Part shown: positions 8,528 through 16,516 of the stretch, piece after piece
Numbering within the stretch: position 1 is the stretch's first letter
How the letters are laid out: each line of letters starts with the position of its first letter
From: Paenibacillus pinihumi DSM 23905 = JCM 16419
Lineage (GTDB): Bacteria > Bacillota > Bacilli > Paenibacillales > Paenibacillaceae
Direction: 5' to 3'
Length of the DNA stretch: 64,000 nt
Assembly (NCBI RefSeq): GCF_000422505.1
Contig: NZ_KE383867.1
Span: forward strand, 66,494-130,493
The notes under the pieces: model-generated
Database searches by the model: none
What the model was told of the DNA's origin: nothing
Seen by the model: the letters and a program-made list of their open reading frames with translations, nothing else
Made by a program: the position numbers and the translations under genes

Positions 8528-9568
8528 TTGCGAAAAGACCGCTTTACGAACTCGAATCCGGTCCGAACGGAACGCACGATGGCCCACTTTACGCGCTGGC
8601 GCAAGGAGAGGGCAAGGAAGCTCAAGGATTATTCCTTTGTCGTGCCGAGTGTACGGCCGGACTTGAACTTTTTGCAGCAAAACAGACATAAGCCCTCTAT
8701 GACTTGGGTTGGGCATTCTACATTCCTCATCCAGCATTCCGGTCTGAACATTGTGACGGACCCTGTCTGGTCGGGCAAGATGGCGTTACAGAAACGGCTT
8801 GCTCCGCCGGGTATTCATTTGAAAGACATGCCTCCCATTGATATTGTTCTGATTTCCCATTCACACTACGATCATTTAAGCATCACCTCCCTGCGCCGTC
8901 TGGCAGGCAACAAGCAGCTTCTGGTTCCGGCAGGGCTAAAGAGCAAGCTTCTTCTGAAAGGCTTCTTCCGCATCCGGGAGTTTCACTGGTGGGATTCCGT
9001 GACGATTAACGGTATCCGCTTTACCTTTGTCCCTTCCCAGCACTGGACGCGCCGGACGCCATGGGATATGAACCGCTCTCATTGGGGAGGGTGGATTATT
9101 GAGCCTGACTCCGGTACTGAAGATATCGGGGGATCAGACATGCAGCATGCAGATTTGAAGCCTGCGGACACAGCTGCAGCTCCTGAGGCGGAGCCTGAAC
9201 CTTTTACGCGTCCGGCCGTTTCAGAAAGACCCGCCATTTATTTCGCCGGTGACAGCGGCTACTTCAACGGCTTCAAGGAAATTGGCAGCCGTTTCAATAT
9301 TGATGTGGCTCTCATGCCGATTGGGGCCTATGAGCCGGAGTGGTTCATGGGGCCGCAGCATGTGACGCCGGAACAAGCGTTGCAGGCTTTTTTGGATACA
9401 GGGGCAAGCTGGTTCGTGCCTATGCACTATGGAACATTCAAGCTGGCTGACGATACCCCGCGCGAAGCGCTGGACCGGCTGGAAAACGGGCGAGAGTATT
9501 ACCGGATTGATCAGCACCGGCTGGTCATTCTCCCTCTCGGCGAGACATGGAGGCTGGACGGGGGTTAG
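8528..9568 (+). CDS. Metallo-beta-lactamase-fold hydrolase (NAPE-PLD/UlaG-like)
   Basis: A 346-residue cytoplasmic MBL-fold enzyme. The metal site SHSHYDH (HxHxDH) is at ~residues 117-123, preceded by TWVGHSTFLI and NIVTDPVWSG and followed by PSQHWTRRTPWDMNRSHWGGW, a pattern typical of NAPE-hydrolysing phospholipase D-like proteins. Later ligand regions are IYFAGDSGYF and FVPMHYGTF. Between WIIEP and AIYFAGDSG lies an acidic, Ala/Pro/Glu-rich insertion of about 40 residues that looks like an unstructured linker loop. TTG start with AAAGGAG at 8512-8518. The substrate is unknown; hydrolysis of a phosphodiester or lactone is plausible. Confidence 0.82.
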   Translation: MRKDRFTNSNPVRTERTMAHFTRWRKERARKLKDYSFVVPSVRPDLNFLQQNRHKPSMTWVGHSTFLIQHSGLNIVTDPVWSGKMALQKRLAPPGIHLKDMPPIDIVLISHSHYDHLSITSLRRLAGNKQLLVPAGLKSKLLLKGFFRIREFHWWDSVTINGIRFTFVPSQHWTRRTPWDMNRSHWGGWIIEPDSGTEDIGGSDMQHADLKPADTAAAPEAEPEPFTRPAVSERPAIYFAGDSGYFNGFKEIGSRFNIDVALMPIGAYEPEWFMGPQHVTPEQALQAFLDTGASWFVPMHYGTFKLADDTPREALDRLENGREYYRIDQHRLVILPLGETWRLDGG

Positions 9569-9600
9569 CGGGCAAGATAAGTGTTTATGTATAACCGCAA

Positions 9601-9662
9601 GCAAAAAGCGCAGATGGAGCGGCTGCATCGTCAAATCAGCCATGCCGGCTTGCGCTTTTTGC
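9601..9662 (+). terminator. Inverted repeat after the MBL gene, possible terminator
   Basis: GCAAAAAGCGCA (9601-9612) and TGCGCTTTTTGC (9651-9662) are perfect 12-base inverted copies around a 38-base loop, itself with GCGGCTG/CAGCC-like pairing. The T5 is inside the right arm, as in many terminators. Confidence 0.5.
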
Positions 9663-9779
9663 TGTGCCCGGCTTGCGGCCGGATACCAAACCAGCACAAG
9701 GACAGGACAAACGGTGTGCTGGATTGTTGCTGGCCGGGCAGGTATACTGGGTTCATATAACCAAAGGGGGATTTCATTC

Positions 9780-10847
9780 ATGTCCGAACTGCAGCCTGTC
9801 CGTCTTGGCATTATTGGTGCAGGAGCCATTGGCAAGGTCCATATCGAAACATTCCGGCAAATACCGGAAGTTCATATCCCCGCTCTCGCCGATGCCTACT
9901 TGCCTGCCGCTGAGCAGCGTGCCAGCGAATTTGGAATCGACCGTGTACACGCCACCCCGCAGGAGCTTCTGGAAAATCCGGAGCTGGACGCGGTTGTTAT
10001 TGGTGTGCCGAATCAGTTTCATGCACCGCTTGCCATTGAAGCGTTGAAACACGGCAAGCATGTCCTTCTTGAGAAGCCGATGTCGATTGATTCGGAATCG
10101 GCCAGATTGATTTTTGAGACCGCAAGCGAATCAGGCAAGTTGCTCATGATGGCCCATCAGATGCGCTGGTCCGCTCTGAACCGTGCGATTAAACAGCAGG
10201 TGGATCAAGGAACGCTGGGACGTATCTATAATGTGAAGACCGGCTGGGTCCGCAAGAAGGGGATTCCCGGCTGGGGCTCATGGTTTACCCGCAAGGACCA
10301 GTCAGGCGGGGGGCCGCTGATCGATATCGGTGTTCATATGCTTGATTTGTCCCTGTACCTGATGGGCAATCCCAAGCCTGTGTCGGTATACGGGTCAACC
10401 TATGCGGAATTCGGTCCCCAGCGCCGGGGTATGGGGACGTGGGGAACGCCGAATCTGGAAGGCTATTATGATGTAGAAGATTTGGCCACAGCCATGATCA
10501 AAATGGACAATGGCGCTACACTGCTGCTTGAAGTCAGCTGGGCAGCGCATGCTGCCGGTGCAAAAGAGGAGCCGTATGTGCAGCTTATGGGAACAGAGGC
10601 GGGGCTTGCGGTATCCGGAGATACAGGAATGCTGATTACCCATGAGGATGACGCGGTGAAGGAGACGGCGGTCGAGCCGCTGGAGGGGGAAAGTGACCGT
10701 GTCCTGATGGGCAGGCATTTCGTCGAATGCATCCGCACCAATAAGGAACCGGTAAGTTCTGCGCTAACAGGCTATACGAACAACCGCATTCTGGACGCTA
10801 TCTATGAATCGTCCCGAACAGGAAATGAGGTTAAAATTAACTGGTAA
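9780..10847 (+). CDS. Gfo/Idh/MocA-family oxidoreductase
   Basis: A 355-residue NAD(P)-dependent sugar or cyclitol dehydrogenase-type enzyme. The Rossmann motif GIIGAGAIGKVH is at residues 10-21, the family signature EKP (VLLEKPMS) at ~100, and the catalytic region GGGPLIDIGVHMLDL at ~180. The C-terminal alpha/beta domain closes with the usual GYTNNRILDAIYESS. The ATG at 9780 has AAAGGGGG eight to ten bases upstream; a longer upstream in-frame reading overlaps the MBL gene and is rejected. Neighbours give no pathway clue, so the substrate is unassigned. Confidence 0.88.
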   Translation: MSELQPVRLGIIGAGAIGKVHIETFRQIPEVHIPALADAYLPAAEQRASEFGIDRVHATPQELLENPELDAVVIGVPNQFHAPLAIEALKHGKHVLLEKPMSIDSESARLIFETASESGKLLMMAHQMRWSALNRAIKQQVDQGTLGRIYNVKTGWVRKKGIPGWGSWFTRKDQSGGGPLIDIGVHMLDLSLYLMGNPKPVSVYGSTYAEFGPQRRGMGTWGTPNLEGYYDVEDLATAMIKMDNGATLLLEVSWAAHAAGAKEEPYVQLMGTEAGLAVSGDTGMLITHEDDAVKETAVEPLEGESDRVLMGRHFVECIRTNKEPVSSALTGYTNNRILDAIYESSRTGNEVKINW

Positions 10848-10859
10848 GTTGTCATACGA

Positions 10860-10898
10860 AAGCACAGTCCTTCCGGTATACGGGGGACTGTGCTTTTA
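10860..10898 (+). terminator. Terminator of the Gfo/Idh/MocA gene
   Basis: An 11-bp stem AAGCACAGTCC/GGACTGTGCTT (10860-10870 with 10885-10895) followed by TTTA. Confidence 0.75.
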
Positions 10899-11038
10899 TG
10901 CTTGATGGAGAATGAGGGGAATGCTGCGGATTTTCAGGCGCAGCCGCTTTTCAACCAAGACGCCATGCCGTTCCTCTACGTTATATGTTATAATTAAGAG
11001 ATGAAACGATTTTGATATGAAGGACGGGATTGAAACCA

Positions 11039-12664
11039 ATGATAAGTACAAGCGGTATTACACTTCGCTTCGGGAAACGCGCCCTGTTCGAAGATGTGAA
11101 TATTAAGTTTACGCCAGGCAACTGCTATGGTCTGATTGGCGCCAATGGCGCAGGGAAGTCGACCTTCCTGAAAATCTTGTCCGGTGAGATCGAGCCTACG
11201 AATGGTGATGTTCACATTACGCCGGGTGAGCGCTTTGCCGTATTGAAGCAGAACCACTTCGAATATGATGAGTTTAAGGTTTTGGATACAGTCATTATGG
11301 GCTATAAGAAGCTCTATGATGTCATGAAAGAGAAGGACGCCATCTACCTGAAGCCTGATTTCAGTGATGAGGACGGCATGCGCGCAGGGGAGCTGGAAGC
11401 GGAATTCGCCGAGATGAACGGCTGGGAATCGGAATCAGAAGCGGCTTCCATGCTGAATGGTCTCGGAATCGAGACTGAATTGCATGACAAACTGATGAAT
11501 GAACTGGACGGCAACCAAAAGGTTCGCGTATTGCTGGCCCAGGCGCTGTTCGGAAATCCGCAAATCCTGCTGCTTGATGAGCCGACGAACCACTTGGATC
11601 TTCAGTCTATCGAATGGCTTGAGAATTTCCTGGCAGGCTATGAAGGCACTGTCATCGTCGTATCCCATGACCGTCACTTCCTGAATACGGTATGTACGCA
11701 CATTGCGGATATTGACTTCGGCAAAATTCAGCTTTATGTCGGTAACTATGATTTCTGGTACGAATCCAGCCAGCTTGCGCTGCAACTGATGCGTGACCAG
11801 AACAAGAAAAAGGAAGATAAGATCAAGGAGCTGCAAGCGTTTATCCAACGTTTCAGCGCCAACAAATCCAAGGCAAAGCAGGCAACCTCGCGTAAGAAGT
11901 TGCTCGATAAAATCTCCTTGGACGATATTCGTCCTTCCAACCGCAAGTATCCGTTCATCAACTTCAAGCCGGAGCGTGAAGCAGGCAAACAATTGCTGCT
12001 GGTTGAAGGGCTGTCTAAGACAGTAGATGGCGAGAAGCTGTTTGAGAATTTGACGCTGACGGTGAACAAGGGAGACAAGATCGCGCTTGTCGGCCCGAAT
12101 TCATTAGTCAAGTCTGTCCTCATGCAAATTCTGATGGGTGAGCTGGAGCCGGATGCAGGCACGTTCCAATGGGGTGTAACGACAACTCAAGCTTACTTCC
12201 CTAAAGACAACTCGGCTTACTTCGACGGCGTAGAGGATACGCTCGTTGACTGGCTGCGCCAATATTCCAAAGACCAGGATGAATCCTTTATCCGCGGCTT
12301 CCTGGGACGGATGCTGTTCTCCGGAGACGAGGCGCTCAAGAAAGCAAGCGTATTGTCCGGGGGCGAGAAGGTCCGCTGCATGTTGTCCAAAATGATGCTC
12401 TCCGGCTCCAACGTCCTGTTGCTGGATGAGCCGACGAACCACCTTGATTTGGAATCCATTACTGCACTCAATAATGGTCTGATCGATTTTGACGGCACTA
12501 TGCTGTTTACATCTCATGACCATCAGTTCATCCAGACGATTGCAAACCGCATTGTCGAAATTACGCCAAATGGTGTTATTGACCGTCTGATGTCTTATGA
12601 TGAGTATTTGGAAAGCAAGGAAATCAAGGCGCTGCGCGAGCAGTTGTACCCGGTAGAAGCTTAA
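11039..12664 (+). CDS. ykpA: ABC-F family ATPase YkpA (YbiT-like)
   Basis: A 541-residue soluble protein with two ABC ATPase domains and no membrane segment, close to Bacillus YkpA. ABC-F proteins act on ribosomes. Domain 1 has Walker A GANGAGKST (~residues 36-44) and Walker B ILLLDEPTNHLD. The linker is at ~240-300, charged and Lys-rich. Domain 2 has signature LSGGEKVR and Walker B VLLLDEPTNHLD, but its Walker A reads GPNSLVKSV, lacking the usual second Gly. Domain 1 has an altered signature (LDGNQKVRV). ATG 11039 is preferred over the in-frame TTG at 11030 because AGGACGGG ends at 11028. Single gene between two terminators. Confidence 0.9.
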   Translation: MISTSGITLRFGKRALFEDVNIKFTPGNCYGLIGANGAGKSTFLKILSGEIEPTNGDVHITPGERFAVLKQNHFEYDEFKVLDTVIMGYKKLYDVMKEKDAIYLKPDFSDEDGMRAGELEAEFAEMNGWESESEAASMLNGLGIETELHDKLMNELDGNQKVRVLLAQALFGNPQILLLDEPTNHLDLQSIEWLENFLAGYEGTVIVVSHDRHFLNTVCTHIADIDFGKIQLYVGNYDFWYESSQLALQLMRDQNKKKEDKIKELQAFIQRFSANKSKAKQATSRKKLLDKISLDDIRPSNRKYPFINFKPEREAGKQLLLVEGLSKTVDGEKLFENLTLTVNKGDKIALVGPNSLVKSVLMQILMGELEPDAGTFQWGVTTTQAYFPKDNSAYFDGVEDTLVDWLRQYSKDQDESFIRGFLGRMLFSGDEALKKASVLSGGEKVRCMLSKMMLSGSNVLLLDEPTNHLDLESITALNNGLIDFDGTMLFTSHDHQFIQTIANRIVEITPNGVIDRLMSYDEYLESKEIKALREQLYPVEA

Positions 12665-12727
12665 TTCAAGCACAGATATTCGGAATATCCTGCGGCGGAT
12701 CGGCTAAAGGATCGTCCTGAAGAGTTG

Positions 12728-12808
12728 AAAACCACCCGGATTATGAACTGTACCCCGATTGTTAGACATTGGAGGTGCAGTTCAGTTACGGGTGGTTTTT
12801 GTTTTTTT
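12728..12808 (+). terminator. Terminator of ykpA
   Basis: AAAACCACCCG (12728-12738) pairs with CGGGTGGTTTT (12789-12799), with an inner GAACTGTACC/GGTGCAGTTC pairing, then a long T-rich tail. The remainder to 12980 holds nothing recognised. Confidence 0.8.
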
Positions 12809-12980
12809 GCGGGTACCAGCCGGTAATTTAATCATGACGCCGCTGATTCTTCTGCTCATAAAACACCTGTTGTGAGAAACTATTTTAGCTTTGGTGCGTA
12901 TGAAAAACAGCGAAGTTTATTTGGCTGATAATGCCAGTGTCTGGTGAAGGCTATCAATTATACAGGGAGAAGAGTGAACC

Positions 12981-13451
12981 ATGTCGATATTTGATAAAAT
13001 GAAACAAGGCGCCTCTGAAGCGGCGAAACGGGCGCAGTTGACTGTAGAGACGACCAAGTTGAGAAGTAAAATTTCAACGCGGGAGAAAGAAATGGACCGA
13101 ATCAGCACCCGGATCGGAAAAGCAGTATTCGATGCTTATACAGTCGGTGACCTGTCCCAGTCCGAAGAGCAAGTGCTTGCCTATTGTGAGGAGCTTGCCG
13201 AGCTTCGTGAAGAGATTTCACAGATTGAAGAGACGATCAAGAAGCTCAAAGAAGAGAAAACCTGTGTATGCGGCAAAGTGGTCGGACCGGATGTGAATTT
13301 CTGCCCGGATTGCGGCAAACGTTTTGTGGACGAGCCCAGGCAGGAGGATACAACGGGAGAAATTCGCGTTATTTGCTATCACTGCAAGACGGAGAATGAT
13401 ATCAACTCCAAATATTGCATTCAATGCGGCGAGGAGCTTTCGTCGACATAG
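12981..13451 (+). CDS. Coiled-coil protein with two C-terminal zinc ribbons
   Basis: A 156-residue cytoplasmic protein. Residues ~1-95 are predicted helical and charged with heptad-like spacing (coiled coil). Two Cys4 zinc-ribbon modules follow: CVCGK...CPDCGKRF at ~95-115 and CYHCK...CIQCGEEL at ~133-155. The layout is common in Firmicute zinc-ribbon proteins of unknown function. GGGAGAAG precedes the ATG by nine bases. It appears monocistronic, flanked by terminators. Confidence 0.75.
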   Translation: MSIFDKMKQGASEAAKRAQLTVETTKLRSKISTREKEMDRISTRIGKAVFDAYTVGDLSQSEEQVLAYCEELAELREEISQIEETIKKLKEEKTCVCGKVVGPDVNFCPDCGKRFVDEPRQEDTTGEIRVICYHCKTENDINSKYCIQCGEELSST

Positions 13452-13531
13452 CAATTACAGGCTTGGAAGAATCAAAAGCTATCCGGACTTGAGCTTGCAA
13501 GACAAAGCTAAGGAAGCGGCTGGCAATAGGG

Positions 13532-13591
13532 GCAGCATTTTTAATTCACCTGTAGGTCATAAGACGGGTGATTAGAAATTGCTGCTTTTTG
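13532..13591 (+). terminator. Terminator of the zinc-ribbon gene
   Basis: GCAGCA/TGCTGC outer pairing (13532-13537 with 13580-13585), inner ATTTTTAAT-CACC with GGGTGATTA-AAT, and a TTTTTG tail. Confidence 0.65.
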
Positions 13592-13701
13592 TTGTTTACG
13601 CTTCATACCATTGGCAGGTTTTGGGCATCATAATCCGGATGCTGGACGGAGACGACATTTTTGCAGCAGGCCGAACAAGTTGCTTCTATGCATAAAAGTC
13701 A

Positions 13702-13740
13702 ACCCTGGGTCAACACTGTTTCTCTAGACCCACTAGGGTC
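13702..13740. promoter_or_regulatory. Two small palindromes, candidate operator upstream of the cation exporter
   Basis: ACCC-T-GGGT (13702-13710) and GACCC-ACTA-GGGTC (13727-13740) sit 57 bases or more before the exporter start. Related half-sites and position suggest a repressor site. No known metal-regulator box was matched. Confidence 0.3.
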
Positions 13741-13796
13741 CGGTCGGTTATGATACCGATATTGGCAGGATGAGGTACTTCGGAGGTGCGGGGAAG

Positions 13797-14690
13797 TTGG
13801 AGCAGTATGAAAAAATCAGACAAGGTGAAAAAGGGGCCTGGGTGAGCATCGGGGCTTATATTGTCTTGTCTTCATTAAAATTGATCAACGGTTACTTGTT
13901 TTTGTCCAGCGCGCTGCTTGCAGACGGTTTTAACAACTTGACCGATATTGTTGCTTCATTGGCAGTGCTCATTGGACTTCGGATTTCCCAAAAGCCGCCG
14001 GACAAGGATCACCCTTACGGCCATTTCCGGGCAGAGACCATCGCTGCGCTGATTGCTTCATTCATTATGGCGACAGTGGGCATTCAGGTGCTGATTACGG
14101 CAGTATCCTCTTTGTTCTCGGGCAAGGAAGAGGCGCCTGGCATGGTTACGTTCTGGGTAGCAATAGGTGCGGCTATTTGTATGTATGGCGTATATATGTA
14201 TAACAACCGGCTGGCCAGACAAATTGATAATCATGCACTGATGGCAGCGGCCAAGGACAATTTATCGGATGCGCTCGTTAGTACAGGGGCGGCTGTAGGC
14301 ATCCTGGGAGCGAGAATGGGGCTTCCGTGGCTGGACGCCGCTGCGGCTGTGGTTGTGGGCATTATCATTTGCAAGACAGCCTGGGATATCTTCTACAGCT
14401 CTACGCATGCCTTGACGGACGGATTTGATGCGGGCAGGCTGATGTCCTTGCGCAGCTCGATTGAGCGCGTGCAAGGTGTCAGGACAATCGCTGATATTAA
14501 AGCGCGTGTCCATGGCAGCAATGTTCTGGTAGATGTAATTGTCCAGGTCGACCCCAAGATGACCCTTATTGAAAGTCACCGGATCTGTGATGAAATAGAG
14601 CGGAAAATGGAGAAGAAGCACAACATTATGAGCGTGCATGTGCATGTCGAGCCATATATGGAGGACCATAAAAGCTTGAAGGCGACCTGA
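13797..14690 (+). CDS. Cation diffusion facilitator (MneS/YeaB-like metal exporter)
   Basis: A 297-residue inner-membrane antiporter that exports divalent metal in exchange for protons; the closest remembered relatives are the Bacillus manganese exporters MneP/MneS. The metal-site helices show ADGFNNLTDIVAS (helix II) and HPYGHFRAE, and later AAAKDNLSDALVS (helix V). The C-terminal ~85 residues are the cytoplasmic ferredoxin-like domain (DIKARVHGSNVLVDVIVQVD). ATG 13770 is in frame but has no ribosome site. GGAGGTG at 13782-13788 sits correctly for TTG 13797, and MEQYEKIRQGEKGAWVSI matches the family's usual N-terminus. Confidence 0.87.
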   Translation: MEQYEKIRQGEKGAWVSIGAYIVLSSLKLINGYLFLSSALLADGFNNLTDIVASLAVLIGLRISQKPPDKDHPYGHFRAETIAALIASFIMATVGIQVLITAVSSLFSGKEEAPGMVTFWVAIGAAICMYGVYMYNNRLARQIDNHALMAAAKDNLSDALVSTGAAVGILGARMGLPWLDAAAAVVVGIIICKTAWDIFYSSTHALTDGFDAGRLMSLRSSIERVQGVRTIADIKARVHGSNVLVDVIVQVDPKMTLIESHRICDEIERKMEKKHNIMSVHVHVEPYMEDHKSLKAT

Positions 14691-14739
14691 CAGGTGGCCT
14701 GGCATCAAAAGCATAAAGCAAACTGGACGAGTATACAGA

Positions 14740-14780
14740 AGTCTGTGAAACCGCGTAGCGGGGGCGCAGGCTTTTTTTTG
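14740..14780 (+). terminator. Terminator of the cation exporter gene
   Basis: AGTCTG pairs with CAGGCT (one G-T), with inner CCGC/GCGG pairing, followed by eight T. Confidence 0.7.
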
Positions 14781-15021
14781 TTCTTATATTTCTACGCGAA
14801 ACGAAGTTTTGTCTGACAAAGCACGGCAAAGCTGTTTACACTTGTGTCCATTACCGGGATGGAACCAGATTACGAGTCTTAAGAAGGATAGCCGCAGTGC
14901 CAATTTATTCCGGGTCCTAGATTATAAGGTTGGTAAATAATTCTTTGGAACTATTTTTATTTCCAATTACGCTTGACAAAATTTTAAGGTTGAGACTGCT
15001 GAAAGCCTGTGGCGGCAGTAG

Positions 15022-15091
15022 ATTGGTGATGATTTTGGCAATTTCTCAATCCCTTTCCATATAGGAGGAAAAGGAAGAAATAATCACCAAT
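15022..15091 (+). promoter_or_regulatory. Structured leader hairpin upstream of the NlpC/P60 gene
   Basis: The 14781-15323 interval (about 540 bases) has no gene. Within it ATTGGTGAT (15022-15030) pairs with ATCACCAAT (15083-15091), ATTTCT (15041-15046) with AGAAAT (15076-15081), and CCTTTCC with GGAAAAGG. An AGGAGG ribosome-site-like sequence (15063-15068) lies in the apical part. A TTGACA at 14973 has no convincing -10. A 21-codon frame starts at ATG 15090. This may be a regulatory leader, but no known riboswitch consensus was recognised. Confidence 0.35.
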
Positions 15092-15323
15092 GACAATTTT
15101 GGCAGCAATGGAAATGAGACTCCTGTCGGATGCCTTCAGATGCTTGTCCCCATAGAATGAGAGGTGAAATAAAGCTAATAAAGGGATGGAGGGCAGCTTA
15201 GAACATCGTAGTCAATCCCCTATGACAGCAAGATGACATCCAAGCGGGACGCCGATTCAGCTTGCGGGCCGGCAGGCCCATAAGGAGAGCGGCTGTCTAC
15301 AACTCAATATTGGAGGCAACATC

Positions 15324-16322
15324 ATGAAGAAAATATGGACCGTTGCAATGGCTGTAGCAATTGCATCGGCTACGATCCCCTTTACCGCCAACGCATCAGC
15401 AGGACAAGCCCAGATTCAGTCTTCCGTCAGTTTCCGCACTTCACCGAATACCTCATCCCAGGTTAAATATTATTTGAAATCGGGAGAACAAGTTCAGGTT
15501 CTGGAGCAAGTTAATTCCTATTGGTATAAAGTACAAGACAGCACAGGAGAAATTGGCTACATATCCTCCAATGCGAAATACATAGGCGCAGTCTCTGCCC
15601 CTCCGGCTGACTCCGTCGCAGGCAAACAGGCGACAGCGTTTGTGAAATCATCGGTTTCATTCCGTACGGGTGCTTCCACGAGTTCGCCGCGAATCCGTTT
15701 TTTGAAGACAGGAGAGACTGTCCAAATTGCCAGCCAGCCTAATTCCTACTGGTACGAGGTTGTAGATGCCAGCGGAACAAGAGGCTATATCAGCAGCAGC
15801 AGTGAATTCATTACAGTCAATGGCGGTGCGGGACAGACGCCGGGCGGTAATGGGACCCAGAAGCCTCAGCAGCCGGCAAAGAATGGTTCCTATGAGAAGG
15901 CTATTGCCGCGGGGATGAAATATTTGGGAACACCGTACCAATTCGGCTCAAACCGTGACTCGACAGCGACATTTGACTGTTCCTCCTTTGTAAGAAGAGC
16001 CTTTCTTGACGGCCTGAATCTCCAGCTTCCAGCCGATTCGCGCCAGCAAGGGGATTATGTGAAGAAGGTGGGGAAGACTTCGAAATCCTGGAGCAGCTTG
16101 AAACGCGGGGATTTGATGTTCTTTATGGATTACAAAGGAACCTCCAAGGCGTCCTATAACGGTATAAACAAATCAACGGCAAAAATCACCCATGTCGGCA
16201 TTTATCTCGGCAACGGGCAAATCCTCCATACGTATTCTAAGGCTTCAGGAGGCGTTCGTACCGACTCCATTCAAGGCAAGCACTGGGAATACCGTTTCCT
16301 GTTCGGAGGAAGTGTTTCCTAA
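15324..16322 (+). CDS. Secreted SH3-SH3-NlpC/P60 peptidoglycan hydrolase
   Basis: A 332-residue exported endopeptidase predicted to cut peptide stems of peptidoglycan. The signal peptide is at residues 1-25 (MKKIWTVAMAVAIASATIPF, cleavage after ANA/SAG). Two bacterial SH3 domains follow (~27-87 and ~104-163), each with SVSFRT and SYWYKV/SYWYEV. A Gly/Pro/Gln linker leads to the NlpC/P60 domain (~185-332). Catalytic Cys is in FDCSSFVRRAF, His in ITHVGIYLGNGQILH, and the third polar residue probably His in ILHTYS. TTGGAGG precedes the ATG. An unusually long leader with a hairpin lies upstream. Confidence 0.92.
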   Translation: MKKIWTVAMAVAIASATIPFTANASAGQAQIQSSVSFRTSPNTSSQVKYYLKSGEQVQVLEQVNSYWYKVQDSTGEIGYISSNAKYIGAVSAPPADSVAGKQATAFVKSSVSFRTGASTSSPRIRFLKTGETVQIASQPNSYWYEVVDASGTRGYISSSSEFITVNGGAGQTPGGNGTQKPQQPAKNGSYEKAIAAGMKYLGTPYQFGSNRDSTATFDCSSFVRRAFLDGLNLQLPADSRQQGDYVKKVGKTSKSWSSLKRGDLMFFMDYKGTSKASYNGINKSTAKITHVGIYLGNGQILHTYSKASGGVRTDSIQGKHWEYRFLFGGSVS

Positions 16323-16381
16323 GCTTGATTGTCTGAAGGGCAGGAACGATACAAGAGATTCCATAACGTTTTAAAACGAAT

Positions 16382-16427
16382 AAGAGAGCATGCAAGTTCT
16401 TTTCCGGAAGAGCCTGTGTGCTCTCTT
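16382..16427 (+). terminator. Inverted repeat after the NlpC/P60 gene
   Basis: AAGAGAGCA (16382-16390) with TGCTCTCTT (16419-16427), plus inner CTTTTCC/GGAAGAG. No long T run follows, so termination strength is uncertain. Confidence 0.4.
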
Positions 16428-16449
16428 CGTGTATGAAAAGCCAATGATA

Positions 16450-16484
16450 CAAAAAAGCCATGCTCTTGATTATCAGGGCATGGC
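16450..16484 (-). terminator. Terminator of the UgtP-like gene (minus strand)
   Basis: Read on the minus strand, GCCATGCCC/GAGCATGGC form a stem followed by TTTTTTG. It lies 33 bases after the stop of the gene at 16517. Confidence 0.75.
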
Positions 16485-16516
16485 CGCTTTATCCATAACA
16501 TTATGTTTGCCCGTAC

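Noticed and set aside
9587-9760. A 57-codon frame with CPACG and DCC that looks faintly like a zinc ribbon
   Set aside because: No ribosome site, it spans a 12-base inverted repeat that looks like a terminator, and it runs into the ribosome site region of the next gene.
9221-9835. A 204-codon minus-strand frame across the end of the MBL gene
   Set aside because: Antisense to a gene with clear catalytic motifs; no ribosome site.
14781-15323. A c-di-AMP (ydaO) riboswitch before the NlpC/P60 gene
   Set aside because: Expected by gene context, but the conserved GGGGGACCCA-type and related segments were not found; only a non-matching hairpin is present.
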